Source of the DNA: Bacteroidia bacterium
GTDB lineage: Bacteria; Bacteroidota; Bacteroidia; Bacteroidales; Paludibacteraceae
Assembly: GCA_009929445.1 (NCBI GenBank)
Contig: SAAL01000011.1
Location: 1 to 52,617 of the forward strand
DNA length: 52,617 bases
Reading direction: 5' to 3'
In this document: positions 27,074 to 35,653 of the stretch, one piece after another
Layout of the letters: every line of letters starts with the position of its first letter
Numbering within the stretch: the first letter of the stretch is position 1
Translations under genes and position numbers: made by a program
Notes under the pieces: generated by a model
Databases searched by the model: none
What the model was told of the DNA's origin: nothing
Seen by the model: the letters and a program-made list of their open reading frames with translations, nothing else

Positions 27074-30000
27074 TGAATGTAATGTCCAAAAATATTATTG
27101 CAGAATACGTAACTGCACTGCTTGTTTGGCACCTGTTTTTTATCGTTGCTCCGTTATCCGCCCAGACTTTCAAAAAAGCAGGCGACTTTCAGGATCATTT
27201 AAAATTGAATAAAAAGGATATAAACGCTATTCGTCCGTTGCAATACCGACCCGAAGGCGAAGATTTTGTTTGTATCAATGGCAAAAATCGTTTTACACGG
27301 GCACTTTATGGCGGATATTCAACTTTTCGCATCGAAACCAGCGACCGTCCGGTTTTTGCCAGTTATTCGGGCACAGACAACCGGCACATTGCATTCAAAA
27401 TCCAACTCGGAAAAACAAGAATAGCGCTCGACTCCATGGAATACTGCAAATCGGTTTACAAACCCGGACGGCGCGATTATGAATTGAAAGACAAAAGATT
27501 GGGTGATGCTGTTTTACGTGTTTCAGTGCAGGCTTTTTTCGATAAAGAAGGAGCAATCTGGAAATTTGAGTTGTCGAAAAAAATCAAAGGATTACAACTT
27601 GTTGGAATGACTTCCGAAATTGGCTATAACAAACTGGATCGCAGTGGTGATTTGGGCGTCAGACCAGCCGACACCTTCGAAATGCCTGCCAATCCGGTGC
27701 TTTTAAAAACATGTTCTTTCGATTTGGGGAAGAGTGCCGGTTATATGGTGTTTGACAGCACAGTACTAAAACCGGTTCAAAAAACTGAGGGTGAAAAACT
27801 CTATGCTGCAACCGATGTCAGTCGGTTGAAAATTGCCAATACGCTGAAAATTAAAACACCTGATGCATTTATTAATACTTTGGGAGGAACTATTGCTATG
27901 GCAGCCGATGGCGATTGGGATGGAAAAGTCTGGTCGCACGGATGTATCGGTTGGCGCATGCCTTTGACAGGCTGGAGAGCGGCTTATATGGGCGATGTGC
28001 TGGGCTGGCACGACCGCTCCCGTATTCATTTCGATAATTATGCAGCTTCGCAGGTGACTGATGTGAAACCAATTTACCCGCACCCACAGCAGGATACTGC
28101 TCTCAATATGACAAGGGCGCTTAAAAAATGGGGAACCCCGATGTATAGCAACGGTTACATTTGTCGGAACCCCCAAAACAACAAACAGATGCACCACTAT
28201 GATATGAATTTGGTGTATATCGACGAATTACTCTGGCACCTGAAGTGGACAGGCGATTTGGACTACGCCCGTAAAATATTCCCAACCATCAAATTAAGTC
28301 TGGAATGGGAAAAACGCAACTGGGATCCTGATAATGACGGTCTGTATGAGGCTTATGCTGCCACCTGGGCTTCAGATGCATTGATGTACAACAGTGGTGG
28401 AACAACAGTAGGTTCGGCTTATAACTATCGTGCCAATAAAATAGCTGCTGAAATAGCTACGCTGATTGGCGAAGATCCTGCACCCTATCAAAAAGAGGCA
28501 GAAACAATTTTTAAAGCGATTAACAAGAAACTTTGGCTGAAAGATAAAGGGTGGTGGGCTGAGTTTGTCGATTTTATGGGTAACAAAATGGTACACCCCG
28601 ATGCAGGATTGTGGACTATTTATACCGCTATTGACTCTGACATACCCGATATTTTTCAGGCATATCAGGCAACACGTTATGTGGATAAACAAATAGCTCA
28701 TATTCCGGTAAAATCGAATGATGTTAATGGAGAATATCATACCCTTGCTACTACCAATTGGATGCCTTACAACTGGAGTTTGAATAATGTTGCTTTTGCA
28801 GAAGTGGGACATACTGCATTGGCATATTGGCAGGCAGGTCGTCCGGATGAAGCCTTCAAACTGTTTAAAAGTGCCGTGTTGGATGGTATGTATCTCGGAA
28901 ACTCACCCGCTAACATTGGTCAAATCAGCTACTACGATGCGGCTTTGGGTGAAATTTATCGCGACTTTGGCGATGTAATCGGCGTTTACTCCCGCGATGT
29001 GGTACAGGGGCTTTTTGGTATTATTCCGGATGCCTTGCATGGCAAGTTGATCATTCGTCCGGGATTTCCGGCTGAATGGAATTTTGCTGAGATCAACCAA
29101 CCGGATGTAGATTATAAATTCCAGCGAAAAGGAAACAAAGATTTATATAACGTAACCAGCCGTTTTCCCAAACCGCTGAGTCTGACTTTGCAGGTAAATG
29201 CCATCAAGGATGAAATTATTGTGGTAAAAGTGAACGGTAAGTCCGTTAAATGGACGTTGAAAGAGGCTGTCAACACTCCGCTGATTGAAATCCCCTGCGA
29301 AACAGCCGGTAAATACAAGGTTGAAATAGAATGGGGAGGAAAAGAGATCGCCCATTCCGGTTTTGATAAAAACAATATCGTGGAAAAATTCAATCCGCAA
29401 AACATTGATCCGGTTAATCTTAAAACCAACGGTACCATTTTCGAAAAGTACAAACAAGGACAAATGACATGGTGGAATGCTGTAAATTATGACTACAAAG
29501 AGAAAACCCAACCACTGACAGAGAACTACTCAATCAATTTGGATGCCTCCAAAAAGCAAGAGTATGTAACTGTAAAAATGGATAATGCATTAAATGCTGC
29601 AGTTACAGATATCTTTAGAAATCGTTACGTGTCGCCTCGTTCACCTTTCACTACCATGCAAACACCTGCTCAGGGTGTTGGTGAATGGTGTCAACCAAAA
29701 CTGACTTACAAGATAGATGATAAAGGGTTCAGGGAGGCCATTAAGAACGAAATTTTTGAAACACCGTTTGGTGTACCGTTCCGTATTCCGGTTGGCAAAA
29801 ACAACATTGCCTTTACCACCTTGTGGGACAATTATCCCGATTCAATTGCTGTGCCCTTGAGCGGTAAAGCCAAACATGCCTACCTGCTGATGGCAGGAAC
29901 CACTCAGCCTATGCAATACGGAATTACCAACGGAGCGGTAACTGTTTATTATACCGATGGAACTGTGTCAGAGTTAATTTTGAAAAACCCCGAAACATGG

Positions 30001-30276
30001 TGTCCTCTTCAGGAAGATTATTATACCAATGGATATTCTTTCAAAATCAATGCTCCACGTCCTTACCGGGTGCTATTCAAATCCGGCATAGTGAGCCGGG
30101 ATATGGAAAAAGCAGCTAAAATTAGTAAAACAGAGGTTTCACAACGCGAAATAGTTGGTGGTGCCGGAGTTATTCTGGATCTTCCGTTGGATAATACAAA
30201 AGAACTTAAATCCATTCAATGGAAATCAGTAGCCAATGAGGTAATTGTAGGAATGATGGCGGTAACGTTATTATGA
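27073..30276 (+). CDS. DUF4450-type protein with six-hairpin glycosidase-like core
   Basis: Large exported protein. The start at 27073 shares its A with the GH43 stop (TAATG), indicating translational coupling; Met codons at 27052 and 27082 are alternatives. Signal sequence: MSKNIIAEYVTALLVWHLFF then APLSAQ. The N-terminal part (about 40-280; PEGEDFVCINGKNRFTRALYG) matches my recollection of DUF4450. The middle (about 290-680) has (alpha/alpha)6-barrel features of clan GH-G-like enzymes: LSLEWEKRNWDPDNDGLYEAY, SGGTTVGSAYNYRANKIAA and LATTNWMPYNWSLNNVAFAE. Acidic residues there are candidate catalysts. A beta-rich C-terminal region follows. Length 1067 aa. Context suggests action on an RG-I side chain or a lyase product. 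I know of no activity I can assign with confidence. Confidence 0.75.
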   Translation: MNVMSKNIIAEYVTALLVWHLFFIVAPLSAQTFKKAGDFQDHLKLNKKDINAIRPLQYRPEGEDFVCINGKNRFTRALYGGYSTFRIETSDRPVFASYSGTDNRHIAFKIQLGKTRIALDSMEYCKSVYKPGRRDYELKDKRLGDAVLRVSVQAFFDKEGAIWKFELSKKIKGLQLVGMTSEIGYNKLDRSGDLGVRPADTFEMPANPVLLKTCSFDLGKSAGYMVFDSTVLKPVQKTEGEKLYAATDVSRLKIANTLKIKTPDAFINTLGGTIAMAADGDWDGKVWSHGCIGWRMPLTGWRAAYMGDVLGWHDRSRIHFDNYAASQVTDVKPIYPHPQQDTALNMTRALKKWGTPMYSNGYICRNPQNNKQMHHYDMNLVYIDELLWHLKWTGDLDYARKIFPTIKLSLEWEKRNWDPDNDGLYEAYAATWASDALMYNSGGTTVGSAYNYRANKIAAEIATLIGEDPAPYQKEAETIFKAINKKLWLKDKGWWAEFVDFMGNKMVHPDAGLWTIYTAIDSDIPDIFQAYQATRYVDKQIAHIPVKSNDVNGEYHTLATTNWMPYNWSLNNVAFAEVGHTALAYWQAGRPDEAFKLFKSAVLDGMYLGNSPANIGQISYYDAALGEIYRDFGDVIGVYSRDVVQGLFGIIPDALHGKLIIRPGFPAEWNFAEINQPDVDYKFQRKGNKDLYNVTSRFPKPLSLTLQVNAIKDEIIVVKVNGKSVKWTLKEAVNTPLIEIPCETAGKYKVEIEWGGKEIAHSGFDKNNIVEKFNPQNIDPVNLKTNGTIFEKYKQGQMTWWNAVNYDYKEKTQPLTENYSINLDASKKQEYVTVKMDNALNAAVTDIFRNRYVSPRSPFTTMQTPAQGVGEWCQPKLTYKIDDKGFREAIKNEIFETPFGVPFRIPVGKNNIAFTTLWDNYPDSIAVPLSGKAKHAYLLMAGTTQPMQYGITNGAVTVYYTDGTVSELILKNPETWCPLQEDYYTNGYSFKINAPRPYRVLFKSGIVSRDMEKAAKISKTEVSQREIVGGAGVILDLPLDNTKELKSIQWKSVANEVIVGMMAVTLL

Positions 30277-30419
30277 GCTTTTAAAAAAGTTGAATAAATA
30301 AGAAACTGGAAAACTTCAAAACGTCGAAGAATTTTTGAACGATTCTTTGTTGTTGTTCTTTCTGTCAAATATCTTAGCATTTCAATCAATTATCTTATCG
30401 TCCTGTCAGGTTGATTTTT

Positions 30420-30427
30420 TATATTTG
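30420..30427 (+). promoter_or_regulatory. Candidate -7 element upstream of GH115
   Basis: TATATTTG matches TAnnTTTG exactly in the 253-bp gap before GH115, the largest gap within the cluster, and predicts a leader of about 95 nt. No properly spaced -33 TTTG was seen. Confidence 0.35.
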
Positions 30428-30529
30428 CCTTCGAAATTAACCTGCAGGATTCTGACTTCTTAAAAATACACAACCAAAAGCACATTTGGCGAAAAAAGAG
30501 TACGTCAATTTCCTGATAATCAACGTATA

Positions 30530-33076
30530 ATGATGCCACGACTTTTCGTTCTAAACATTCTTTTTCTATTCTCAGTCCATGCTTTTTCAGCATCCGGTTT
30601 CGTCTGGTTTGATGGAAAACAGCCTGTCAGCTATTCGGTTACAGCTTCAAAACCTGTTGTTTCGGTTGCATTGGAAATGTTTCAGAACGATTTAGAGCAG
30701 GTAACAGGTATTATTCCCAAGCAAACTTCAGAAAAAGATGCTAAAATTTCTATTGTTCAATTGGACGATAAAAATATTTCAGCACAACAAAAACAAGCGT
30801 TTCAACGGCTTGGTATTCCTGTCAATGATTTAACTTCTAAAAAAGATGCTTTTTTTATCTCTGTTTTAGGAAAAGGCAAAGATAAAAAACTATACGTTGT
30901 CGGTAGCGACGGCAGAGGAACCGCCTATGGCATACTCGAACTTTCACGCAAAGCCGGTGTCTCACCCTGGATCTGGTGGAGCGATGTAACCCCCGAAAAA
31001 CAAAACAAACTCATACTCCCTGCCAATTTTAAAACATTCCAAAGCCCGTCCGTAGAGTTCCGCGGAATATTCCTCAACGACGAAGACTGGACCATGCAGC
31101 CCTGGAGCTGGATGACTTTCGAACCGACGGATAAAAAGGGCAGAATAGGTGCCCGTACGTATAAAGAAATTTTCAAACTTTTGATGCGCCTTCGTGCCAA
31201 TGCCATCTGGCCGGGAATGCACGGCACTACCACACCGTTTTATTTTGTCGAAGGTGCCAAAGAAGCAGCCGACAGTTGTGGCATAGTCATCGGCACATCC
31301 CACTGCGAACCGCTGATGCGCAATAACGTAGGTGAATGGAACGAAGATAAGCGCGGCAGATATAACTACATCACCAACAAACAGTCGGTAACCGGTTATT
31401 GGATCGAACGGCTCGAAGAAGTGGACGGAAAAGATAATGTTTATACCATCGGGATGCGCGGCGTGCACGACGGCGCCATGGAAGGAGTGAAAACCATGAA
31501 GGAACAGAAGGAGGCTTTGCAACAGGTAATTTATGATCAGCGCAACCTGTTAAAGCAATACGTAAATCCGAACATAGAGCAGATTCCGCAGCAATTTGTT
31601 CCGTATAAAGAAGTCCTTCAGATTTATGATAACGGACTGGATGTGCCCGAAGATGTGATGCTCACCTGGTGCGACGATAATTATGGCTACATGACCCGCC
31701 TTAGTGATGCGGAGCAGCAAAAACGAAGCGGAGGAGCAGGCGTGTATTACCATTTAAGTTACTGGGGCCGTCCGCACGATTACCTGTGGCTCACTACCAC
31801 ACAACCGGGGCTTATTTACAACGAAATGCGTGAAGCTTACAATTACAATGCCCGCCGCTTGTGGATAGTAAATGTACACGACCTCAAACCTGCCGCTTAC
31901 GACCTGGAGTTTTTTCTTGATATGGCCTGGGATATCAATTCCATTACACCCTCAACCATCAAAAATCATCATGAAAACTGGTTGAAACGCGAGTTTGGAG
32001 AATCTGCCGGTAAAAATCTGCTCCCTGCCATGCTGGAATTTTATCGCCTTTGCGGCATGAGGAAGCCTGAATTCATGGGATGGAGTCAGGTGGAACTGGA
32101 CAAAAAAGTGTATGCCCGCGGATGGTCGCCGGTGAAAGATACGGAGTTCAGTTTAACTGAATTTGGCGGTGAACTCGACCGATACCTGGAAGCCTGTGAA
32201 AATGTAAAAAAAACCGTTTCGGAAGTAGAAAAAACCATTCCGGCCGGTAAAAAAGATGCTTTCTTTTCTCATATAAAATACCCTGTTTTTTCTGCTGCGG
32301 CTATGGCGGTTAAAATGCTCGAAGCGCAGCGCGCAAGGGCCATAGCTGCCGGAAACTATAACTTCACCCGATGGGAAAGAGACCACGATTTAATGGTGGC
32401 AAGTGCGAAAAGTATGAACGCCTATCAGGAAATCCGCCGTTTGACCGACTTTTATAATAATGAAATGTCAGGCGGGAAATGGAAACATTCAATGGTTCAT
32501 AATCCGCGTGATTTATACGTTTTTTATGCTCCGACATTACCTTTGGCGCCGACAGACAAAGAAATTGATAAATACAGCAATATCCGGAACGCAAGTTCAA
32601 AACCACTGAATGAAGTGGCAAATGACAGTTGCATTGCTTCGAATGCGTGTGATTTCAAACAAGCAACCAATGGCGCTTTCACGGTTCAGTCACTCGGACA
32701 CAGTATGAATGCGGTTTCATTGCCGAAAGGCGGTTCGCTGACTTACGAATTTGAAAGTCCGTGGGAGGGTGAAGCGGTCCTGCGTACTGCCGTGATTCCT
32801 ACCCAACCCAACGACAAGGGCGATATCCGCTTCAGCGTCAGTATGGATGGCGGAGAACCGCAAATCTGTTCGTTCAGGGAAAAATACCGCTCCGAAGGTT
32901 GGAAAGAAAACGTGATGCGCGGTCAGGCTATCAGAAACACCATGCACAAAATTTCGAAAGGAAAACACACACTCGTAATCACCGCACTGGATAACCACGT
33001 GGTAGTTGATCAGTGGATGCTCGACTTCAAACCAGCGCGCAGTTTTTACCTCTTTCCGCTGGCAGCTTCTTACTGA
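30530..33076 (+). CDS. GH115 alpha-glucuronidase
   Basis: Inverting alpha-1,2-glucuronidase family acting on glucuronic or 4-O-methyl-glucuronic acid side groups, periplasmic by signal peptide (LFVLNILFLFSVHAFSASG). Family motifs run through the protein: VGSDGRGTAYGILELSR, VEFRGIFLNDEDWTMQPW, LRANAIWPGMHGTTTPFY, GTSHCEPLMRNN, YTIGMRGVHDGAM and MLTWCDDNYGYMTRLSD. The C-terminal beta-sandwich (about 690-848) ends with KGKHTLVITALDNHVVVDQWMLD. Length 848 aa is near the family norm. GH115 is best known from glucuronoxylan, but in a pectin locus it may remove GlcA from RG-I or arabinogalactan chains. Met1 or Met2 can be the start. GH78 follows closely. Confidence 0.93.
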   Translation: MMPRLFVLNILFLFSVHAFSASGFVWFDGKQPVSYSVTASKPVVSVALEMFQNDLEQVTGIIPKQTSEKDAKISIVQLDDKNISAQQKQAFQRLGIPVNDLTSKKDAFFISVLGKGKDKKLYVVGSDGRGTAYGILELSRKAGVSPWIWWSDVTPEKQNKLILPANFKTFQSPSVEFRGIFLNDEDWTMQPWSWMTFEPTDKKGRIGARTYKEIFKLLMRLRANAIWPGMHGTTTPFYFVEGAKEAADSCGIVIGTSHCEPLMRNNVGEWNEDKRGRYNYITNKQSVTGYWIERLEEVDGKDNVYTIGMRGVHDGAMEGVKTMKEQKEALQQVIYDQRNLLKQYVNPNIEQIPQQFVPYKEVLQIYDNGLDVPEDVMLTWCDDNYGYMTRLSDAEQQKRSGGAGVYYHLSYWGRPHDYLWLTTTQPGLIYNEMREAYNYNARRLWIVNVHDLKPAAYDLEFFLDMAWDINSITPSTIKNHHENWLKREFGESAGKNLLPAMLEFYRLCGMRKPEFMGWSQVELDKKVYARGWSPVKDTEFSLTEFGGELDRYLEACENVKKTVSEVEKTIPAGKKDAFFSHIKYPVFSAAAMAVKMLEAQRARAIAAGNYNFTRWERDHDLMVASAKSMNAYQEIRRLTDFYNNEMSGGKWKHSMVHNPRDLYVFYAPTLPLAPTDKEIDKYSNIRNASSKPLNEVANDSCIASNACDFKQATNGAFTVQSLGHSMNAVSLPKGGSLTYEFESPWEGEAVLRTAVIPTQPNDKGDIRFSVSMDGGEPQICSFREKYRSEGWKENVMRGQAIRNTMHKISKGKHTLVITALDNHVVVDQWMLDFKPARSFYLFPLAASY

Positions 33077-33104
33077 AATTACGATGACCATTACTAAATC
33101 CGGA

Positions 33105-35468
33105 ATGAAATACACCAAAGCATTTTTCCTCATAGCAGGAGTCGTATTGAGTTGTTTTGTAATAAATGCACAAAATAGTGCATTCTATTCTCAACTGCTT
33201 TTGCCGGATGAAAAAATGGAATTCACCGGAGAATCTGACTTGCTGCCGGCGCCAGTCAGCCTCACCACCGAAATGCTTGAACACACCGATAGGGTATTCC
33301 TGGATGGCTACCTCTCGTCCATGCAGTTATCTGAACTGAGCACAGCCGTTGAAAGATACCAGGTGGCAGAAATCCGAAATCCGAATCCGCATTTCGGTTG
33401 GGTGGTACAAAGCCGGATGCCGGGCACAGTGCAGACTGCTTATCAAATCATGCTTGCCTCCACCCGTCTGAAACTTCAAAACAACGAACCGGATATATGG
33501 GACAGCGGAAAAGTGCAAAGCGACAATTCCGTATCCATCAGGTATCCGGGTGAAGCCTTCAGCCCTGCAAAGGTGTATTACTGGAAAGTCAGAATATGGG
33601 ACAATCACGGTCTGGCGAGCCCGTTTTCAGAAATTAAAAGTTTTATTACCGCCGCCGGAATGGATGGAAAAACGTCCTTCTATCCGCTCCAAATCACCGA
33701 TGAATATGCTGTAAAAATGCTGAAGGGCCAAAACTATTCTTTTATCGACTTCGGCAAAGCTGCATTCGGTAAGCTGAAAGTGACTCTCACCTCCGAAAAC
33801 GGAAATGATACGGCAATCATCCACCTGGGTGAAGCTAGCCAAAACGGAAGAATCAACCGCCGCCCCGGAGCCACCATCCGATACGATAAATATGTGCTTC
33901 CGCTGGCGGCCGGTACACATACCTACGCGCTGAAAATAAGACCCGATACCAAAAATACTGCCCGCAAAGCAAACGAAAGCCTCGTTGATCCGGTTTTTAT
34001 GCCTGCTTTTACCGGCGAAGTGTTCCCTTTCCGCTACTGCGAAATTGAGAATTATTCCGGAACGATTTCAACCGGTGATGTCGTGAGGCAAACGGTACAT
34101 TATCCGTTCAACGACCGGGCAGCCGCTTTTCACTCGTCGGATACGGTGTTAAATCAGGTTTGGGAGCTGTGCAAACATTCCATCCGTGCAACTTCTTTCG
34201 CGGGTACCTACGTGGACGGCGACCGCGAACGGATAGCCTACGAAGCCGATGCACTCATCAACCAGTTAAGCCATTATGCGGTAGACAGGGAATATGCCAT
34301 GGCACGTCGTACGCACGAATACCTGCTGAAAAATCCTACCTGGCCCACGGAATGGAACCTGCAATCGCTGCTCATCGCGTGGAACGATTACATGTACACA
34401 GGCAATGATGCTTCACTGAAACGCTCCTACGAAGACCTGAAAGCAAAAACGCTGATGGATTTGAAGGAAGACAACGGACTCATTTCCACCCGAACCGGCA
34501 GGATGAACGAAGCTTTTTTCCGTTCCATTCATTTCAGGGGTAAATCGCTGAGAGATATCGTGGACTGGCCCCAGAGCGGTACAACAGGCACTGAAAAGGA
34601 AAATCCGGGCGAAGCCGACGGATTTGTATTCACCCCTTTCAATGCCGTGGTGAATGCCTACCACTACGAAGCGCTGAAAATAATGAGCCGGATTGCAGGT
34701 GTAATCGGAAATTCAGCTGATCAGAAGTTTTATGCTGCCGAATCTGAAAAGGTTAAAAGACAATTCAACAGACTCTTTTTAGATGCCGGTAGAGGATGTT
34801 ACCGCGACGGAATAGATACACTCCACGCATCGCTTCATGCCAGCATGTTCCCGTTGGCTTTCGGAATGGTGCCTCCGAAATACATGAAACCGGTTACTGA
34901 ATTTATAAAATCAAGGGGAATGGCTTGCAGCGTGTATGGTTCGCAGTTCTTGCTGGATGCACTGTACGATGCTCACGAGGCGGAATATGCGCTTCAGCTT
35001 CTCACGTCGGTGAGCGAGCGAAGCTGGTACAACATGATCCGATCGGGCTCTACCATCACTATGGAAGCCTGGGACAATAAATACAAACCCAATCAGGACT
35101 GGAATCATGCCTGGGGTGCCGCTCCGGCAAATATTATTACCCGGAAACTGTTTGGCATCGAACCACTGGAAGCGGGTTTCCGAAAGATTCGGATTCAACC
35201 GCAGCCGGCTGATCTGCATCATGCTACCCTTACATTTCCTTCCGTACGGGGTGAAGTGGAAGTGTCGTTTGTAAACGAACAGGGTCATTTCTTCTCCATG
35301 CAAACGGTTACCCCCGCCAATACGGAAACTGAAATCTGGCTTCCGCTGGTGGATAAGAAATATCACCTGGAAGTAAACGGAAAGGTACAGAAAGGCAAAG
35401 TGACCGGGCAGTTTGTAAAAGTGATGGCAGGATCTGGCAAATACACGTTTTTAATCCGGAAAAAGTGA
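33105..35468 (+). CDS. GH78-type alpha-L-rhamnosidase
   Basis: Inverting exo-alpha-L-rhamnosidase. I chose the ATG at 33105 because it begins the signal peptide MKYTKAFFLIAGVVLSCFVI; the ATG at 33084, 8 bp past the GH115 stop, adds seven non-signal residues, and the frame is open further upstream inside GH115. An N-terminal fibronectin-like segment carries the substrate-mimic phrase GTVQTAYQIMLAST and YYWKVRIWDNHG. The concanavalin-like domain has FIDFGKAAFGKLKV. The (alpha/alpha)6 barrel has TYVDGDRERIAYEAD, equivalent to the catalytic DxxRxE region of GH78, then SGSTITMEAWDNKYKPNQDW and WNHAWGAAPANIITR. Length 787 aa. It is tightly linked to GH115, so both may act on the same side chain or on RG-I ends. 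Confidence 0.9.
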   Translation: MKYTKAFFLIAGVVLSCFVINAQNSAFYSQLLLPDEKMEFTGESDLLPAPVSLTTEMLEHTDRVFLDGYLSSMQLSELSTAVERYQVAEIRNPNPHFGWVVQSRMPGTVQTAYQIMLASTRLKLQNNEPDIWDSGKVQSDNSVSIRYPGEAFSPAKVYYWKVRIWDNHGLASPFSEIKSFITAAGMDGKTSFYPLQITDEYAVKMLKGQNYSFIDFGKAAFGKLKVTLTSENGNDTAIIHLGEASQNGRINRRPGATIRYDKYVLPLAAGTHTYALKIRPDTKNTARKANESLVDPVFMPAFTGEVFPFRYCEIENYSGTISTGDVVRQTVHYPFNDRAAAFHSSDTVLNQVWELCKHSIRATSFAGTYVDGDRERIAYEADALINQLSHYAVDREYAMARRTHEYLLKNPTWPTEWNLQSLLIAWNDYMYTGNDASLKRSYEDLKAKTLMDLKEDNGLISTRTGRMNEAFFRSIHFRGKSLRDIVDWPQSGTTGTEKENPGEADGFVFTPFNAVVNAYHYEALKIMSRIAGVIGNSADQKFYAAESEKVKRQFNRLFLDAGRGCYRDGIDTLHASLHASMFPLAFGMVPPKYMKPVTEFIKSRGMACSVYGSQFLLDALYDAHEAEYALQLLTSVSERSWYNMIRSGSTITMEAWDNKYKPNQDWNHAWGAAPANIITRKLFGIEPLEAGFRKIRIQPQPADLHHATLTFPSVRGEVEVSFVNEQGHFFSMQTVTPANTETEIWLPLVDKKYHLEVNGKVQKGKVTGQFVKVMAGSGKYTFLIRKK

Positions 35469-35653
35469 AAGTGAAATATTGAGAAATTGTTTTTTTTGCT
35501 TAACTTTCGGAAGTCGTTCAGGTTATTGTCCTTATTTTCCCCCAAACAAAACTGAACAATACTGCATTTTTTCTTAAAAAGAGGGGCTGCTTGGCAGGGG
35601 GGGAGATTTTTTTAAAAAATAGAATTCAAATGTTGCAACAAAAAAAAACATCT
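35469..35653 (+). other. 185-bp gap before the second GH2 gene
   Basis: Contains a G7 run at 35597-35603 and a T7A6 tract directly after it. No consensus -7 box or terminator was seen. The G7 run is unusual for this AT-rich spacer and is a possible length-variable tract. Confidence 0.4.
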
